The position numbers were made by a program, and so were the translations under genes. The notes under the pieces are model-generated. The model was not told the origin of the DNA. It made no database searches and worked only from the letters and a program-made list of their open reading frames with translations. From the NCBI GenBank assembly GCA_003132205.1, contig PKWY01000027.1:28505-92504 (forward strand): DNA of 64,000 bases, read 5' to 3'. The DNA comes from Acidimicrobiaceae bacterium. GTDB taxonomy: Bacteria > Actinomycetota > Acidimicrobiia > Acidimicrobiales > RAAP-2. The first letter of the stretch is position 1; every line of letters begins with the position of its first letter. Below, piece by piece: positions 53,651 through 61,232 of this stretch.

Positions 53651-54044
53651 ATGCGGCGTTCCTTGCGCATTGGTCGTTGGAGCTGTGCTCGGAGCAGTCC
53701 TCTCGGCCTCGACCGATCATCCGGAGTCATCGGTGCTTCAGGATGAGGCACCTGGTAGTGCTCTGTTCGCCACGGCGAAGGCACACTCGAATGGAGATGT
53801 TCCTACATCGAAGGATTTCATGGCGATCGGAGAACAGATGTTTCCGTTCTCGAAAGGCGGTGTCGGATTGGACACCGGCGTGACGCATTTCAGGGGGACG
53901 CACAAGCTCGGATTCGTTTCCGGAGGAACGAGCCCTCTGACTTGTGTGCGTAACCCCCCGACAACTTTCGGCGACGTGCCGCAAGTGACTTCGTGTCCGT
54001 CGCAGAACCACGATGCCCGCACCAAACGTGCGGGCATCGTGGTA
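53651..54044 (+). pseudogene. Frameshifted secreted-protein gene
   Basis: ATG 53651 has a good ribosome site and encodes MRRSLR, but the frame that continues into a signal-peptide-like LVVGAVLGAVLSAST begins one base further on (from 53670). Joined, MRRSLR plus this helix makes a normal signal peptide. The following frame, PESSVLQDEAPGSALFATA and KDFMAIGEQMFPFSKGGVG, stays open past the hairpin at 54008-54042 (to 54227). A TTG start at 53670 is possible instead. I do not recognise the mature protein. The end coordinate is set at the hairpin, because residues beyond it look unlike protein. Confidence 0.4.
54008..54042. terminator. 15-bp perfect hairpin inside the island
   Basis: Arms CCACGATGCCCGCAC (54008-54022) and GTGCGGGCATCGTGG (54028-54042) with loop CAAAC. 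There is no T-run, but the short loop and long perfect stem suit a transcription stop after the damaged secreted-protein gene and before the ABC unit. Confidence 0.55.
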
Positions 54045-54257
54045 TCGCGGAGATGGCACTACCCAATACGGGCTCTTCGCTGCTTGAGGTTCCTGCTTCC
54101 ACCGTACCTACTTGCAAGAGAAGCAAACCGATCGCGATTCGTGAGGAGGCTGTCGCGCCTATTGGAGATACAGCCACTCCCAGCAGTCCGACTTCCGCGC
54201 GCGGGATGTTCTGCTGGCTTCATCTGAGGCAACTGCGAGATGTGACAAGGTGTAGAT

Positions 54258-54419
54258 ATGGCTGTAGGCGTGGGCGCTGCTTTTGCGACACTCCGGACGC
54301 GAGAGCTGTTCGCAAGCGGCGTGGGCGTACTGCACGTGAGTCTCATGGTGACGCCGGTGAGCGGGCTCCACATCAAGGGTGCGCGCTCGCTTGAACGTGA
54401 CGCATCGGCCTGCTCGTGA
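54258..54419 (+). CDS. 53-residue ORF coupled to the ABC ATPase
   Basis: Begins MAVGVGAAFATLRTRELFAS, continues with a small hydrophobic stretch GVGVLHVSLMVTPVSGL and ends with a charged tail. A weak ribosome site (acaagg) precedes the ATG; a TGA at 54243 bounds it upstream. Its TGA overlaps the ATPase start (GTGA at 54416-54419), so it is plausibly a leader cistron for coupled translation. It could alternatively be a decayed gene end or a chance frame. No family is recognised. Some small peptides precede cognate ABC exporters, but nothing in this sequence identifies a toxin. Confidence 0.35.
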   Translation: MAVGVGAAFATLRTRELFASGVGVLHVSLMVTPVSGLHIKGARSLERDASACS

Positions 54420-55138
54420 ATTCCAACGAGCCGCCCCAAGTGCGGGGGTCTTCGCAAGCGCCGACGCTGGAGGTTCGCGACCTGTCACGCACTTACGGGT
54501 CCGGTGACGCCGCCGTCCAAGCCCTTCGTCACGTGTCCTTCGAGATTGCGCCGGGCGACATGGTGTGCATCATGGGAAGGAGCGGCTCGGGAAAGTCGAC
54601 CTTGCTCCGCCAACTCGGGCTCCTCGATACGCCGACTTCCGGCCAGGTGTTCCTCGATGGCGCCGACGTGACTCGGATTCGAGAAAGCCGCCGTCGTGTC
54701 TTGCGACTCGGGCACCTTGGCTACGTGTTCCAAGAGTACGCGCTTCTTCCCGAACTCACCGCTGAGGAGAACGTCTATCTGCCCTCCCTAATGACGGGTA
54801 GTCCACTTCGACAGTCTCGGTCGCGTGCTCGAGAGCTTCTGGCAATGCTTGATCTTGAAGAACGTGCCCGTCACCGTCCCTCCGAGCTTTCCGGCGGGCA
54901 GCAGCAACGAGTGGCTATCGCTCGTGCGATGGTCAATCGACCGACGGTGCTCTTCGCGGATGAGCCGACGGGCAACCTGGATACTGTCTCGAGCGAGATG
55001 GTGATGACGGCACTCGCGCGCATGAACGAAGAGTTGGGCGTCACGATCCTTTTCGTCTCGCACGATCCAGACCACCTTCGGTTTGCGAAGAATACGATCA
55101 TTCTGCGCGATGGCGAATTAGCGGAGTCTGCGTACTGA
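54416..55138 (+). CDS. MacB-type ABC transporter ATPase
   Basis: 240 residues. Walker A GRSGSGKST, Q-loop YVFQEYALLPELTAEENV, signature [15 protein letters not shown], Walker B VLFADEPTGNLD and switch FVSHDPDHLRFA are all intact. The close match to the LolD/MacB/FtsE branch fits with the FtsX-like permease immediately downstream. It powers a mechanotransmission-type export or lipoprotein release system. GTG 54416 is coupled to the ORF before it, and the stop overlaps the permease start (TGATG). Confidence 0.88.
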   Translation: MNSNEPPQVRGSSQAPTLEVRDLSRTYGSGDAAVQALRHVSFEIAPGDMVCIMGRSGSGKSTLLRQLGLLDTPTSGQVFLDGADVTRIRESRRRVLRLGHLGYVFQEYALLPELTAEENVYLPSLMTGSPLRQSRSRARELLAMLDLEERARHRPSELSGGQQQRVAIARAMVNRPTVLFADEPTGNLDTVSSEMVMTALARMNEELGVTILFVSHDPDHLRFAKNTIILRDGELAESAY

Positions 55139-56352
55139 TGGCCGCACTATCGTCATTGCGGGTGGCGGCATTCCTGAGCCGGCGCGCCATCATTCGTGGT
55201 AACCGCGGGATTACTGTCCTCACGGTGGCAATGATGGCCGTTGTCTACGCCGAGCTCATGTTCGTCCCGTCCCTTATCCAGGGTGCGACTAACCAGATTC
55301 AGCTGGAGCTTCGCAATAACGTGACGGCGAGCATCACGATGACTCCCGCTGGATCGAACCCGACGATACCCGACGCGGCTGCCTTGCTCGCTCGGGTTCG
55401 AGCCACTCAAGATGTGGCCGCCGCGACTGCAACCTCGCTGGTCGGGAGCCAGATCAGTTACGGGAGCCGCACGAATTCGTGGCCCGTGCTCGCAATTGAT
55501 CCCACGTCCTACGCAAGGACCTTCACGACGCCACGGTCGATGATCGAGGGGGCCTTCCTCGATCCGGGAGCCAACGACGAAATCGTCCTCGGCGTTGGAA
55601 TTGCCGGCGCCGGGATGACCCAGGATTCCATGTACGGCTCATCGCTCCAGACCGTGCACGTCGGCGACCACGTCACCGTGACCCTTGCCGGGGGTCGAAC
55701 ACACGTGTTTACGGTAAAGGGCATCTACGACACCGATCTCGCTGCAGCCAACGCCAGTGCCTTCATGACGTCTGCTACTGCCAACCAGCTTGCACCCCAG
55801 CTCAGGGGAAGGATCTCGGCAATCTACGTGAAGACCAAGCAGATCGGCGATGAGAAGGCAACAATTGGCCGGTTACGCCGCGACGACCGTCACGTCAAGT
55901 ACCAGTCGTGGGAAACCCTGTCATCCACCGTGAAAGACATAACCGGCTCATTCGACACCATCAAATCGATTCTCAACGCCGTGTCACTCTTTGTCGCCGC
56001 AATCGCCGTATTCATTGTGACCTACGTGGATCTCGTCAACAAGCGGCGAACCATTGGTATTGAGCGGGCCATCGGAATAAGCGGTCCCGCGATAACAGTG
56101 AGCTACCTCCTGAAGGCCGCGGTCTTTGCGGTCTTTGGCATCCTCTTCGGTGCAGGGATCTTCTTCGGCGGTGCGATTCCTCTGGTGCGTCATCATCCGT
56201 TCCGGTTCCCCATTGGTCCAGTGACGCTCAGCGTCTCGTCAACTGAGTTGCGCCGCGACGCCTTCATCTTGCTCGTCGTCGCCATTATCGGTGCGCTTGT
56301 GCCGGCATGGCGGGCCGTGCGCACCCGTCTTCTCGATGCTGTCTGGAGATGA
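55138..56352 (+). CDS. FtsX-like ABC permease (MacB family)
   Basis: 404 residues. Helix 1 is ITVLTVAMMAVVYAELMFVPSL (about 29-50), followed by a periplasmic domain of about 230 residues (MacB_PCD-like, with VLAIDPTSYART and VHVGDHVTVTLAGGRTHVFTVKGIY). Three more helices follow near 280-300, 325-350 and 375-395, with the FtsX cytoplasmic loop VDLVNKRRTIGIERAIGIS. This fits export or signalling at the outer face of the membrane. With the ATPase it forms one operon; no adaptor protein or third subunit is present. Confidence 0.85.
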   Translation: MAALSSLRVAAFLSRRAIIRGNRGITVLTVAMMAVVYAELMFVPSLIQGATNQIQLELRNNVTASITMTPAGSNPTIPDAAALLARVRATQDVAAATATSLVGSQISYGSRTNSWPVLAIDPTSYARTFTTPRSMIEGAFLDPGANDEIVLGVGIAGAGMTQDSMYGSSLQTVHVGDHVTVTLAGGRTHVFTVKGIYDTDLAAANASAFMTSATANQLAPQLRGRISAIYVKTKQIGDEKATIGRLRRDDRHVKYQSWETLSSTVKDITGSFDTIKSILNAVSLFVAAIAVFIVTYVDLVNKRRTIGIERAIGISGPAITVSYLLKAAVFAVFGILFGAGIFFGGAIPLVRHHPFRFPIGPVTLSVSSTELRRDAFILLVVAIIGALVPAWRAVRTRLLDAVWR

Positions 56353-57006
56353 CTGAGGCGTGGTGTCTTCGTTGAAGGCCCGCAAGACACGTTGGCGGAA
56401 TAGTCGCGCCCAGGGTGTTTGCGCATACGCCGAGTCAAACAAGATGGAGTGCTCCTTACAAACTCTCCTCATCAGGTCATCCCAGGCTTCGCCGCCCCTA
56501 CCCGGATTCCAAATAAGTTCGGCGCGCTCATTGACGATTTCTTCAGTAGTGAGGTCACGGAGCTCAGCTTGGACAAGGTTAGAGCGGCATTCGTGGAGAT
56601 GCTGGGAATCGATTGTGGCCCCTAAAGCCTCGTGGGAATGAGGCCCAGAATCTGTTGCGCTTGACTTTTGCGCCTGCGTCTCAAGTGTGGGGCGATAACG
56701 AGGGTCTTGTTCTGAGGACCTTGGACTCGTGCACCGCTCTCGATGGGCGTCAGCCCCACCGTCCGTGAAGGGGGAGAGGTCAAAGTGAATGGGCACGGTG
56801 AACGCAAAGCTCTACTTCAGGTGAGTGGCCGGAAGGACAACTATCGGCGTCCGTGCCACGCACTTGCCAAGGGGGTCATTCGGGTTGAACGCCCCGTTGC
56901 AACTCATGGCGAACGATGCTACAGAGGCAGGCGTGAGCAGTATTTGGTGAGGCGTCACCACGGCCTATTGCATTGATCCTTCGTGCAGAACCTCTGCTTT
57001 AATCGT
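56353..57006. other. Degenerate stretch of the island without confident gene
   Basis: 654 bases including the exact 19-base att-like copy at 56594. On the minus strand a frame covering about 56350-56600 (in reverse: LTTEEIVNERAELIW, LMRRVCKEHSILFDSAYAQTP, LFRQRVLRAFNED) reads like protein, and it may be the relic of a gene overlapping the permease end. It has no family I can name. Nothing else is supported. Confidence 0.4.
56594..56612 (+). repeat. att-like partial copy of the ssrA 3' end (copy 3)
   Basis: tggagatgctgggaatcga is identical over 19 bases to the native tmRNA end at 57863-57881 and has the same orientation. Unlike copy 1, the flanks are not similar to those of the native end. 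Confidence 0.7.
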
Positions 57007-57210
57007 CTATTCAACGGAGTTCGCGAAACCGATTTGTGCGAGGCCGTCAATCGACCAGGCCTTGTGCGACTGGCTGGCGACCAGTACCGTAAGACCGTCG
57101 CTGTCTCCTGCTCGAATTCAGGACTCGGCGACCGTAAGCCAACCGGGAGTCATTACAACGACGTATGGTTGCTTGACGCGCTGCAGGGCGGTCTTCGTGG
57201 TCAACGACAT
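57007..57210 (-). pseudogene. Short gene interrupted by an in-frame UGA
   Basis: Reading the minus strand from ATG 57210: MSLTTKTALQRVKQPYVVVM then TPGWLTVAES, a UGA (57118-57120), then IRAGDSDGLTVLVASQSHKAW and SIDGLAQIGFANSVE and a TAG. Both halves look like natural protein in one frame of 68 codons. No family recognised. It could be a young nonsense mutation. UGA as selenocysteine is unlikely without a SECIS or a selenoprotein context, which I do not see. Confidence 0.35.
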
Positions 57211-57365
57211 TTGCCACAAGAGATCCGACCACTTCGCCAGCGATGAAAGCAGGGGTCGTAGCAGAGTGTCTTTCCGTGAAGTGCTTCATCATGGTGCTCG
57301 GTGGTTGGGGAGCCACTGCTTAGACGGGCCTCAATGTCGCACGACCTAGATGTTCTTGCCGCAGT

Positions 57366-57904
57366 ATGAAGACATGCGCGGAATGCAATCGAGAATTTCA
57401 ACCATCGAGCCGTCATCTTCGGTGTCCGGGTTGCCGCGCCAAGTCGGTGTGCGCGTGCGGCAAGGTCAAGCAGGTCAAGTCCGCGACATGCGCTTCTTGC
57501 CGGACTGCCGCCGAGAGCGCCAACGGCAACTGGAAGGGTGGCCGGACGACGGACAAGGCGGGGTATCTGATGATTCGCGAACCTGGACACCCAAGAGCTG
57601 GCCGAAGCCCTATGTATTTGAACATATCCTCATCGCGGAATCGATGCTTTGCCGTTTTCTGGCTTCCGGTGAAACGGTGCATCATCTGAACGGTATTCGT
57701 GATGACAACCGCCCGGAGAATCTCGAACTTTGGACGCGCCCCCAACCTTCGGGAATCAGAGTCAGTGATGCGATCCAGTGGGCGCACGCCGTATTGGATC
57801 TTTACGAGAGTGAGGGCATGAAACCATCTCCAACAACGTCCGAAGCGAACCTCGGGCATCCTTGGAGATGCTGGGAATCGAACCCAGGTCCATCAGCTTC
57901 TTAG
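57366..57904 (+). pseudogene. HNH endonuclease, frameshifted and running into the tmRNA end
   Basis: N-terminal CxxC knuckles ([37 protein letters not shown]) precede [17 protein letters not shown]. Frame 1 breaks near 57591, right after EPGHPRA. The next frame carries [41 protein letters not shown] and [21 protein letters not shown], the HNH core with its catalytic histidines. Joined, the halves match phage-type HNH proteins. The frame then continues through the ssrA 3' end (57863-57904), so its normal stop has been lost. Such nucleases are typical of mobile DNA. Confidence 0.7.
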
Positions 57905-58208
57905 TGGCTATTCTCCGAGCGCAGCTGGCAGGGAATTGTCGGGAATGTCACTGCTGTCAGCACCGATGACGATCCGTAGTTAGCTGAGTTGTCCCTACAA
58001 GACCACTAACGAGTCTTGTTGGTAAGCCCTACATTATGACGCCCGTTATCTCAACCGCAGGGCTGGGTCAAGGCGGACGTTGCTACCTAAGCAGCAAGCG
58101 CAAGCTGAGGCTTGGCGTTTATTTGTTTTTCCGGCTCTTTAACGTGGCTCCGGAGACCACGGCTCGCTTCTTCCACTTCGACGACCGATGTCGAAACCAA
58201 TCATCCCC
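57863..58208 (-). ncRNA. ssrA: tmRNA
   Basis: On the minus strand the 5' end is GGGGATGATTGGTTTCGACA and the 3' end GGTTCGATTCCCAGCATCTCCA; the first and last seven bases pair (GGGGATG with CATCTCC, one G-U) as the tRNA-like acceptor. The tag frame (58087-58116) encodes AKPQLALAA and stops at TAG, the LALAA ending being the usual degradation tag. The resume codon could lie slightly upstream (NAKPQ...). SmpB is encoded 56 bases upstream. The 3' CC-A is not followed by a second CA, so CCA is partly added later. Confidence 0.93.
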
Positions 58209-58264
58209 TCGTTAGTTCCAACCAAACTGGTTGGAGAACCATTCTACCGCATCGATGAGTCGAT

Positions 58265-58786
58265 TCAACCGTATTTTTCCCTGCTACGCACGGCGCGCGC
58301 GATCTCGCGCTCAGCGTCCCGTTTGGCGATGGCTTGGCGTTGGTCCTGCTGCTTGCGTCCTCGGGCGAGGGCGATTTCCACTTTTGCGCGCCCGTCTTTG
58401 AAGTAGAGCTTCAGCGGCACGATGGTGAGCGGCTGGGTCTTGGTCTGCTCGCGGAGGTCGTCGAGCTCATGGCGGTGGACGAGGAGCTTTCGCTTGCGAT
58501 CGGGGTCGTGGCTTCCAAAGCCCACCGCGAAGGCCCACGGCGGAATGTGCATCTGGAAGAGCCAGAGTTCACCGTCCTCTATCCGGGCGTAACTCTCCGC
58601 GATCTGGGCCTTTCCCTCTCGAAGGGACTTGACTTCGGAGCCGGTGAGCATGATGCCGCACTCGAGGGTTTCGATGATCTCGAAGTCGTGACGGGCCCGA
58701 CGATTGGTGGCGACCACCCGGTCGCCACCCGCGGCGTCTGCCTTCAGCTTTGCGCGCCGCTCTTGCATCTGTTTCGCGCGAGCCAT
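58265..58786 (-). CDS. smpB: SmpB, tmRNA-binding protein
   Basis: 173 residues. Conserved blocks are ATNRRARHDFEIIETLECGIMLTGSEVKSLREG, YARIEDGELWLFQMHI, and the C-terminal KRDAEREIAR helix that enters the empty A-site. SmpB guides tmRNA into stalled ribosomes for trans-translation. It is transcribed toward ssrA, probably in one unit. The first 18 residues are a basic extension not needed for the fold. Confidence 0.96.
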   Translation of the reverse strand: MARAKQMQERRAKLKADAAGGDRVVATNRRARHDFEIIETLECGIMLTGSEVKSLREGKAQIAESYARIEDGELWLFQMHIPPWAFAVGFGSHDPDRKRKLLVHRHELDDLREQTKTQPLTIVPLKLYFKDGRAKVEIALARGRKQQDQRQAIAKRDAEREIARAVRSREKYG

Positions 58787-58843
58787 GCTTACAGCGTAGT
58801 GACGCGGGCGCGATAGCCCGAAGGCGCTCGGTAGGGTGAATCC

Positions 58844-59251
58844 GTGATAACTCTGACGAAGGAACAGCGCGACGCCATCGTCGCCACGTGCATACGGGCC
58901 CTGCCCGACGAGGGGTGCGGCCTGTTGCTCGGTTCGACCAGCGGCCCCGACGCCGTGGTGGCCGACGTGGTGCCCAGTCAGAACGTCTCGTACTCGGCGA
59001 AGGTCTACGAGATCGATAGTCGCGTGCTGCTAAAGGCCTATCGCCGCGCCGACGACGAAGGGCTTGAGGTGCTCGGGGTGTTCCACTCGCATACCCACTC
59101 CGAGGCGTACCCGAGCCCAACGGACATAGCCCAGGCGCCGGATCCCGCGTGGCACTACGTCCTGGTTTCCCTGCGCGACCTGCCGACGGTGCTGAAGAGC
59201 TACAAGATCGTCAACGGCGTGGTGAGTCAAGAAGACGTGGTGAGTCACTAA
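58844..59251 (+). CDS. mec: Mec-like JAMM metalloprotease of the CysO pathway
   Basis: 135 residues. The JAMM zinc site is complete: E23, H81, H83 and D94 (VFHSHTHSEAYPSPTD). In M. tuberculosis Mec (Rv1334) cleaves cysteine from CysO-cysteine. Placement beside cysO and cysM supports the same function. The gene may also trim the C-terminus of CysO here (see the CysO finding). It starts with GTG at 58844 and diverges from smpB. An unusual doxX-type gene lies between it and cysO. Confidence 0.85.
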   Translation: MITLTKEQRDAIVATCIRALPDEGCGLLLGSTSGPDAVVADVVPSQNVSYSAKVYEIDSRVLLKAYRRADDEGLEVLGVFHSHTHSEAYPSPTDIAQAPDPAWHYVLVSLRDLPTVLKSYKIVNGVVSQEDVVSH

Positions 59252-59303
59252 CCTTTGTGATCGGCATGAAGTTGCCTCCACCACTGCCCAAGGAGCATCG
59301 ACA

Positions 59304-59843
59304 GTGACACTGACCAACATTTACGATTCGGCCTATCCCACCTCGATCAACCTCGTGCTCCTGGCGGTGAGGCTCTTCCTCGGCCTCATGATCTTCTCTC
59401 ACGGCTACGCGAAGGTCTTTCGCGGAGGCAAACTCGCCGGCACCGCGGGATGGTTCAACCGCATCGGCATGAAGCCGGGCAAGATCAACGCGTTCATGGC
59501 TGCGTCGACCGAACTGGGCGTGGGAGTCCTGCTTAGCCTCGGCTTTCTCACGCCGCTCGCTTCGGCGGGACTCATCTCAGTGATGACCGTCGCGATCGTC
59601 ACGGTGCACCGCAAGAATGGATGGTTCATCTTCAACAAGGGCGAGGGCATCGAGTACTGCCTCTCCGTCATCTTCATGGCGCTGGTTCCCGGGACGCTCG
59701 GGGCCGGGAAGTTCTCGATCGACCATGTCTGGCGGATACTCAAGTGGTCGTACGCGACCAGCCTGGTCGTCACTGTCGTCGTCGGTGTCGGCGGGGCGCT
59801 GCTGCAACTGGCGGCCTGCTACCGGCCACCGAAGCAGGGCTAG
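59304..59843 (+). CDS. DoxX-family membrane protein
   Basis: 179 residues with four helices (LVLLAVRLFLGLMIFSHGYAKVF, LGVGVLLSLGFLTPLASAGLI, CLSVIFMALVPG and SLVVTVVVGVGGALLQLAA). RLFLGLMIFSHGYAKVFRGGKLAGTAGWF at the N-terminus fits the DoxX/SURF4-like family. DoxX relatives in mycobacteria join redox membrane complexes with superoxide dismutase and a thiosulfate sulfurtransferase-like protein. The gene splits the usual mec-cysO pair. A GTG at 59304 is used as start. Confidence 0.8.
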   Translation: MTLTNIYDSAYPTSINLVLLAVRLFLGLMIFSHGYAKVFRGGKLAGTAGWFNRIGMKPGKINAFMAASTELGVGVLLSLGFLTPLASAGLISVMTVAIVTVHRKNGWFIFNKGEGIEYCLSVIFMALVPGTLGAGKFSIDHVWRILKWSYATSLVVTVVVGVGGALLQLAACYRPPKQG

Positions 59844-59920
59844 GCGTCACGGAGCAGGCAGGTCACGCTAAAGTCGACGGAGTTGGTCAGGAATAAGATC
59901 ACCCAGGCGAAAGAGAAATC

Positions 59921-60202
59921 ATGGCGGCAACTCTGAGAATTCCAACCGTTCTGCGACCCGCTATGGGCGGTGCGTCCATCATCAGCGTGGAAGGCGCCAC
60001 GATTGGCGACGTCCTGGGCCAACTGACCGTCACGTACCCCGCGATCAAGGGCCAGCTGCTCAATGACGACGGGACCCTTCATCGCTTCCTGAACGTCTAC
60101 ATCAATGACGACGACGTTCGCTACCTGGGGGGCGTCGACGCTCCCGTTGCCAACGAAGACGAGATCACGTTGCTGCCAGCGGTCGCCGGTGGAGCTGCGT
60201 AG
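59921..60202 (+). CDS. cysO: CysO-like sulfur carrier protein (MoaD/ThiS fold) with a C-terminal Ala-Ala extension
   Basis: 93 residues. IPTVLRPAMGG and the core FLNVYINDDDVRYLGGVDAPV followed by ITLLPAVAGG correspond to CysO of M. tuberculosis. Unlike CysO, two more residues (AA) follow the terminal GG, which must be exposed before the thiocarboxylate can form; trimming by Mec is a plausible route. It overlaps cysM by one base (TAGTG). Sulfur passed from it to CysM yields cysteine. Confidence 0.9.
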   Translation: MAATLRIPTVLRPAMGGASIISVEGATIGDVLGQLTVTYPAIKGQLLNDDGTLHRFLNVYINDDDVRYLGGVDAPVANEDEITLLPAVAGGAA

Positions 60203-61167
60203 TGGCGCGTTACGCGTCAGTCCTTGATCTCATCGGCAACACTCCCGTGGTGGACGTCAGCGACCTCTCACCGAAGTCCAACGTCACGATTCTCGCCAAG
60301 CTCGAAGGACGCAATCCCGCCGGGTCAGTGAAAGACCGGGTCGCGCTCTCGCTGATCGAAGCGGCCGAGCGCGACGGCATCCTCATACCGGGAAAACCGG
60401 ATCAGATCCTGATCGAGCCATCGTCGGGGAACACCGGGATAGCGCTCGCCATGGTCTGCCGGCTGCGCGGCTACCACTTGAAGGTCGTTCTGCCCACCAA
60501 CGTCTCGCCGGAGAGGCGCCAACTCCTGCTCGCCTTCGGGGCTGAGATCATCGACTCGCCGGGCACCGAAGGCTCCAACGGAGCGGTGCGCCTGGCACAC
60601 ACCTTGGCCGACGAGAATCCCGACTGGACGTTTCTCTACCAGTACGCGAACCCGGCGAACCCCCTCGCGCACTACCGCACCACTGGCCCCGAGATCTTGA
60701 AGGACGTGCCCGAGATCACGCACTTCGTCGCGGGGCTCGGGACGTCGGGGACCTTGATGGGCGTTGGACGCTACCTCAAGGAGCAGAAGCCCGACGTGCA
60801 GGTCTGGGCGGTCGAGCCGCCGAGCGGCGAGATGGTCGACGGACTGCGCAGCCTCGAGGACGGCTACATCCCGCCGATCTTCACCGACAACGACGGAACG
60901 GAGTTGCTCGACCGTAAGGTGGTCGTTCGACCGAGGGAGTCGATCGAGTGGACCCGCAGGCTCACTGAGGTCGGCCTCTTCGCCGGCATCTCGTCGGGCG
61001 CCATCATGGCCGGAGCGGTCAAGTGCGCCAATCTCGTACCTGATGATCAAACGGCCACGATCGTGACCATCGTCTGCGACGACGGCTGGAAGTATCTCTC
61101 GACCGGCGCCTGGAGCGACGACATCGACGAGGTCGTCGAGCGCGCCAAGAAGATTATCTACTTCTAG
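60202..61167 (+). CDS. cysM: CysM, CysO-dependent cysteine synthase
   Basis: 321 residues, fold type II PLP enzyme. K44 in [11 protein letters not shown] binds PLP, and the substrate loop [19 protein letters not shown] is visible, with [14 protein letters not shown] further on. The C-terminal extended end reads [19 protein letters not shown]. In mycobacteria CysM uses O-phosphoserine and CysO-thiocarboxylate. Position immediately after cysO supports this route rather than sulfide-dependent synthesis. GTG 60202 overlaps the cysO stop. Confidence 0.93.
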   Translation: MARYASVLDLIGNTPVVDVSDLSPKSNVTILAKLEGRNPAGSVKDRVALSLIEAAERDGILIPGKPDQILIEPSSGNTGIALAMVCRLRGYHLKVVLPTNVSPERRQLLLAFGAEIIDSPGTEGSNGAVRLAHTLADENPDWTFLYQYANPANPLAHYRTTGPEILKDVPEITHFVAGLGTSGTLMGVGRYLKEQKPDVQVWAVEPPSGEMVDGLRSLEDGYIPPIFTDNDGTELLDRKVVVRPRESIEWTRRLTEVGLFAGISSGAIMAGAVKCANLVPDDQTATIVTIVCDDGWKYLSTGAWSDDIDEVVERAKKIIYF

Positions 61168-61232
61168 TCCGTCGCTACCGCGATTCTCAAGTACCGTTGA
61201 TTCGCACGTTGATCGATCGTCCAAGGAGCCGC

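Larger units (their letters stand above)
51902..57882 (+). mobile_element. Decayed tmRNA-linked integration region (composite genomic island)
   Basis: About 6 kb bracketed on the left by a partial copy of the ssrA 3' end (51902-51953) and on the right by ssrA itself. Two further copies at 53486 and 56594 split it into three segments. The cargo is an unknown membrane protein, a MacB/FtsX-type ABC transporter with a 53-codon leading ORF, a broken secreted protein, a UGA-interrupted ORF and a frameshifted HNH endonuclease. No intact tyrosine recombinase is visible, so the element can no longer move by itself. tmRNA 3' ends are established targets of integrases; the stepwise history proposed here is inference. 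Confidence 0.55.

Noticed and set aside
54258..54419. Reading the 53-codon ORF as a bacteriocin or toxin
   Set aside because: There is no leader-peptide processing site, no cysteine-rich core and no modification enzyme nearby; only its coupling to the ABC genes is kept.
57007..57210. UGA read as selenocysteine
   Set aside because: No SECIS-like structure was recognised and the surrounding sequence is not a known selenoprotein motif.
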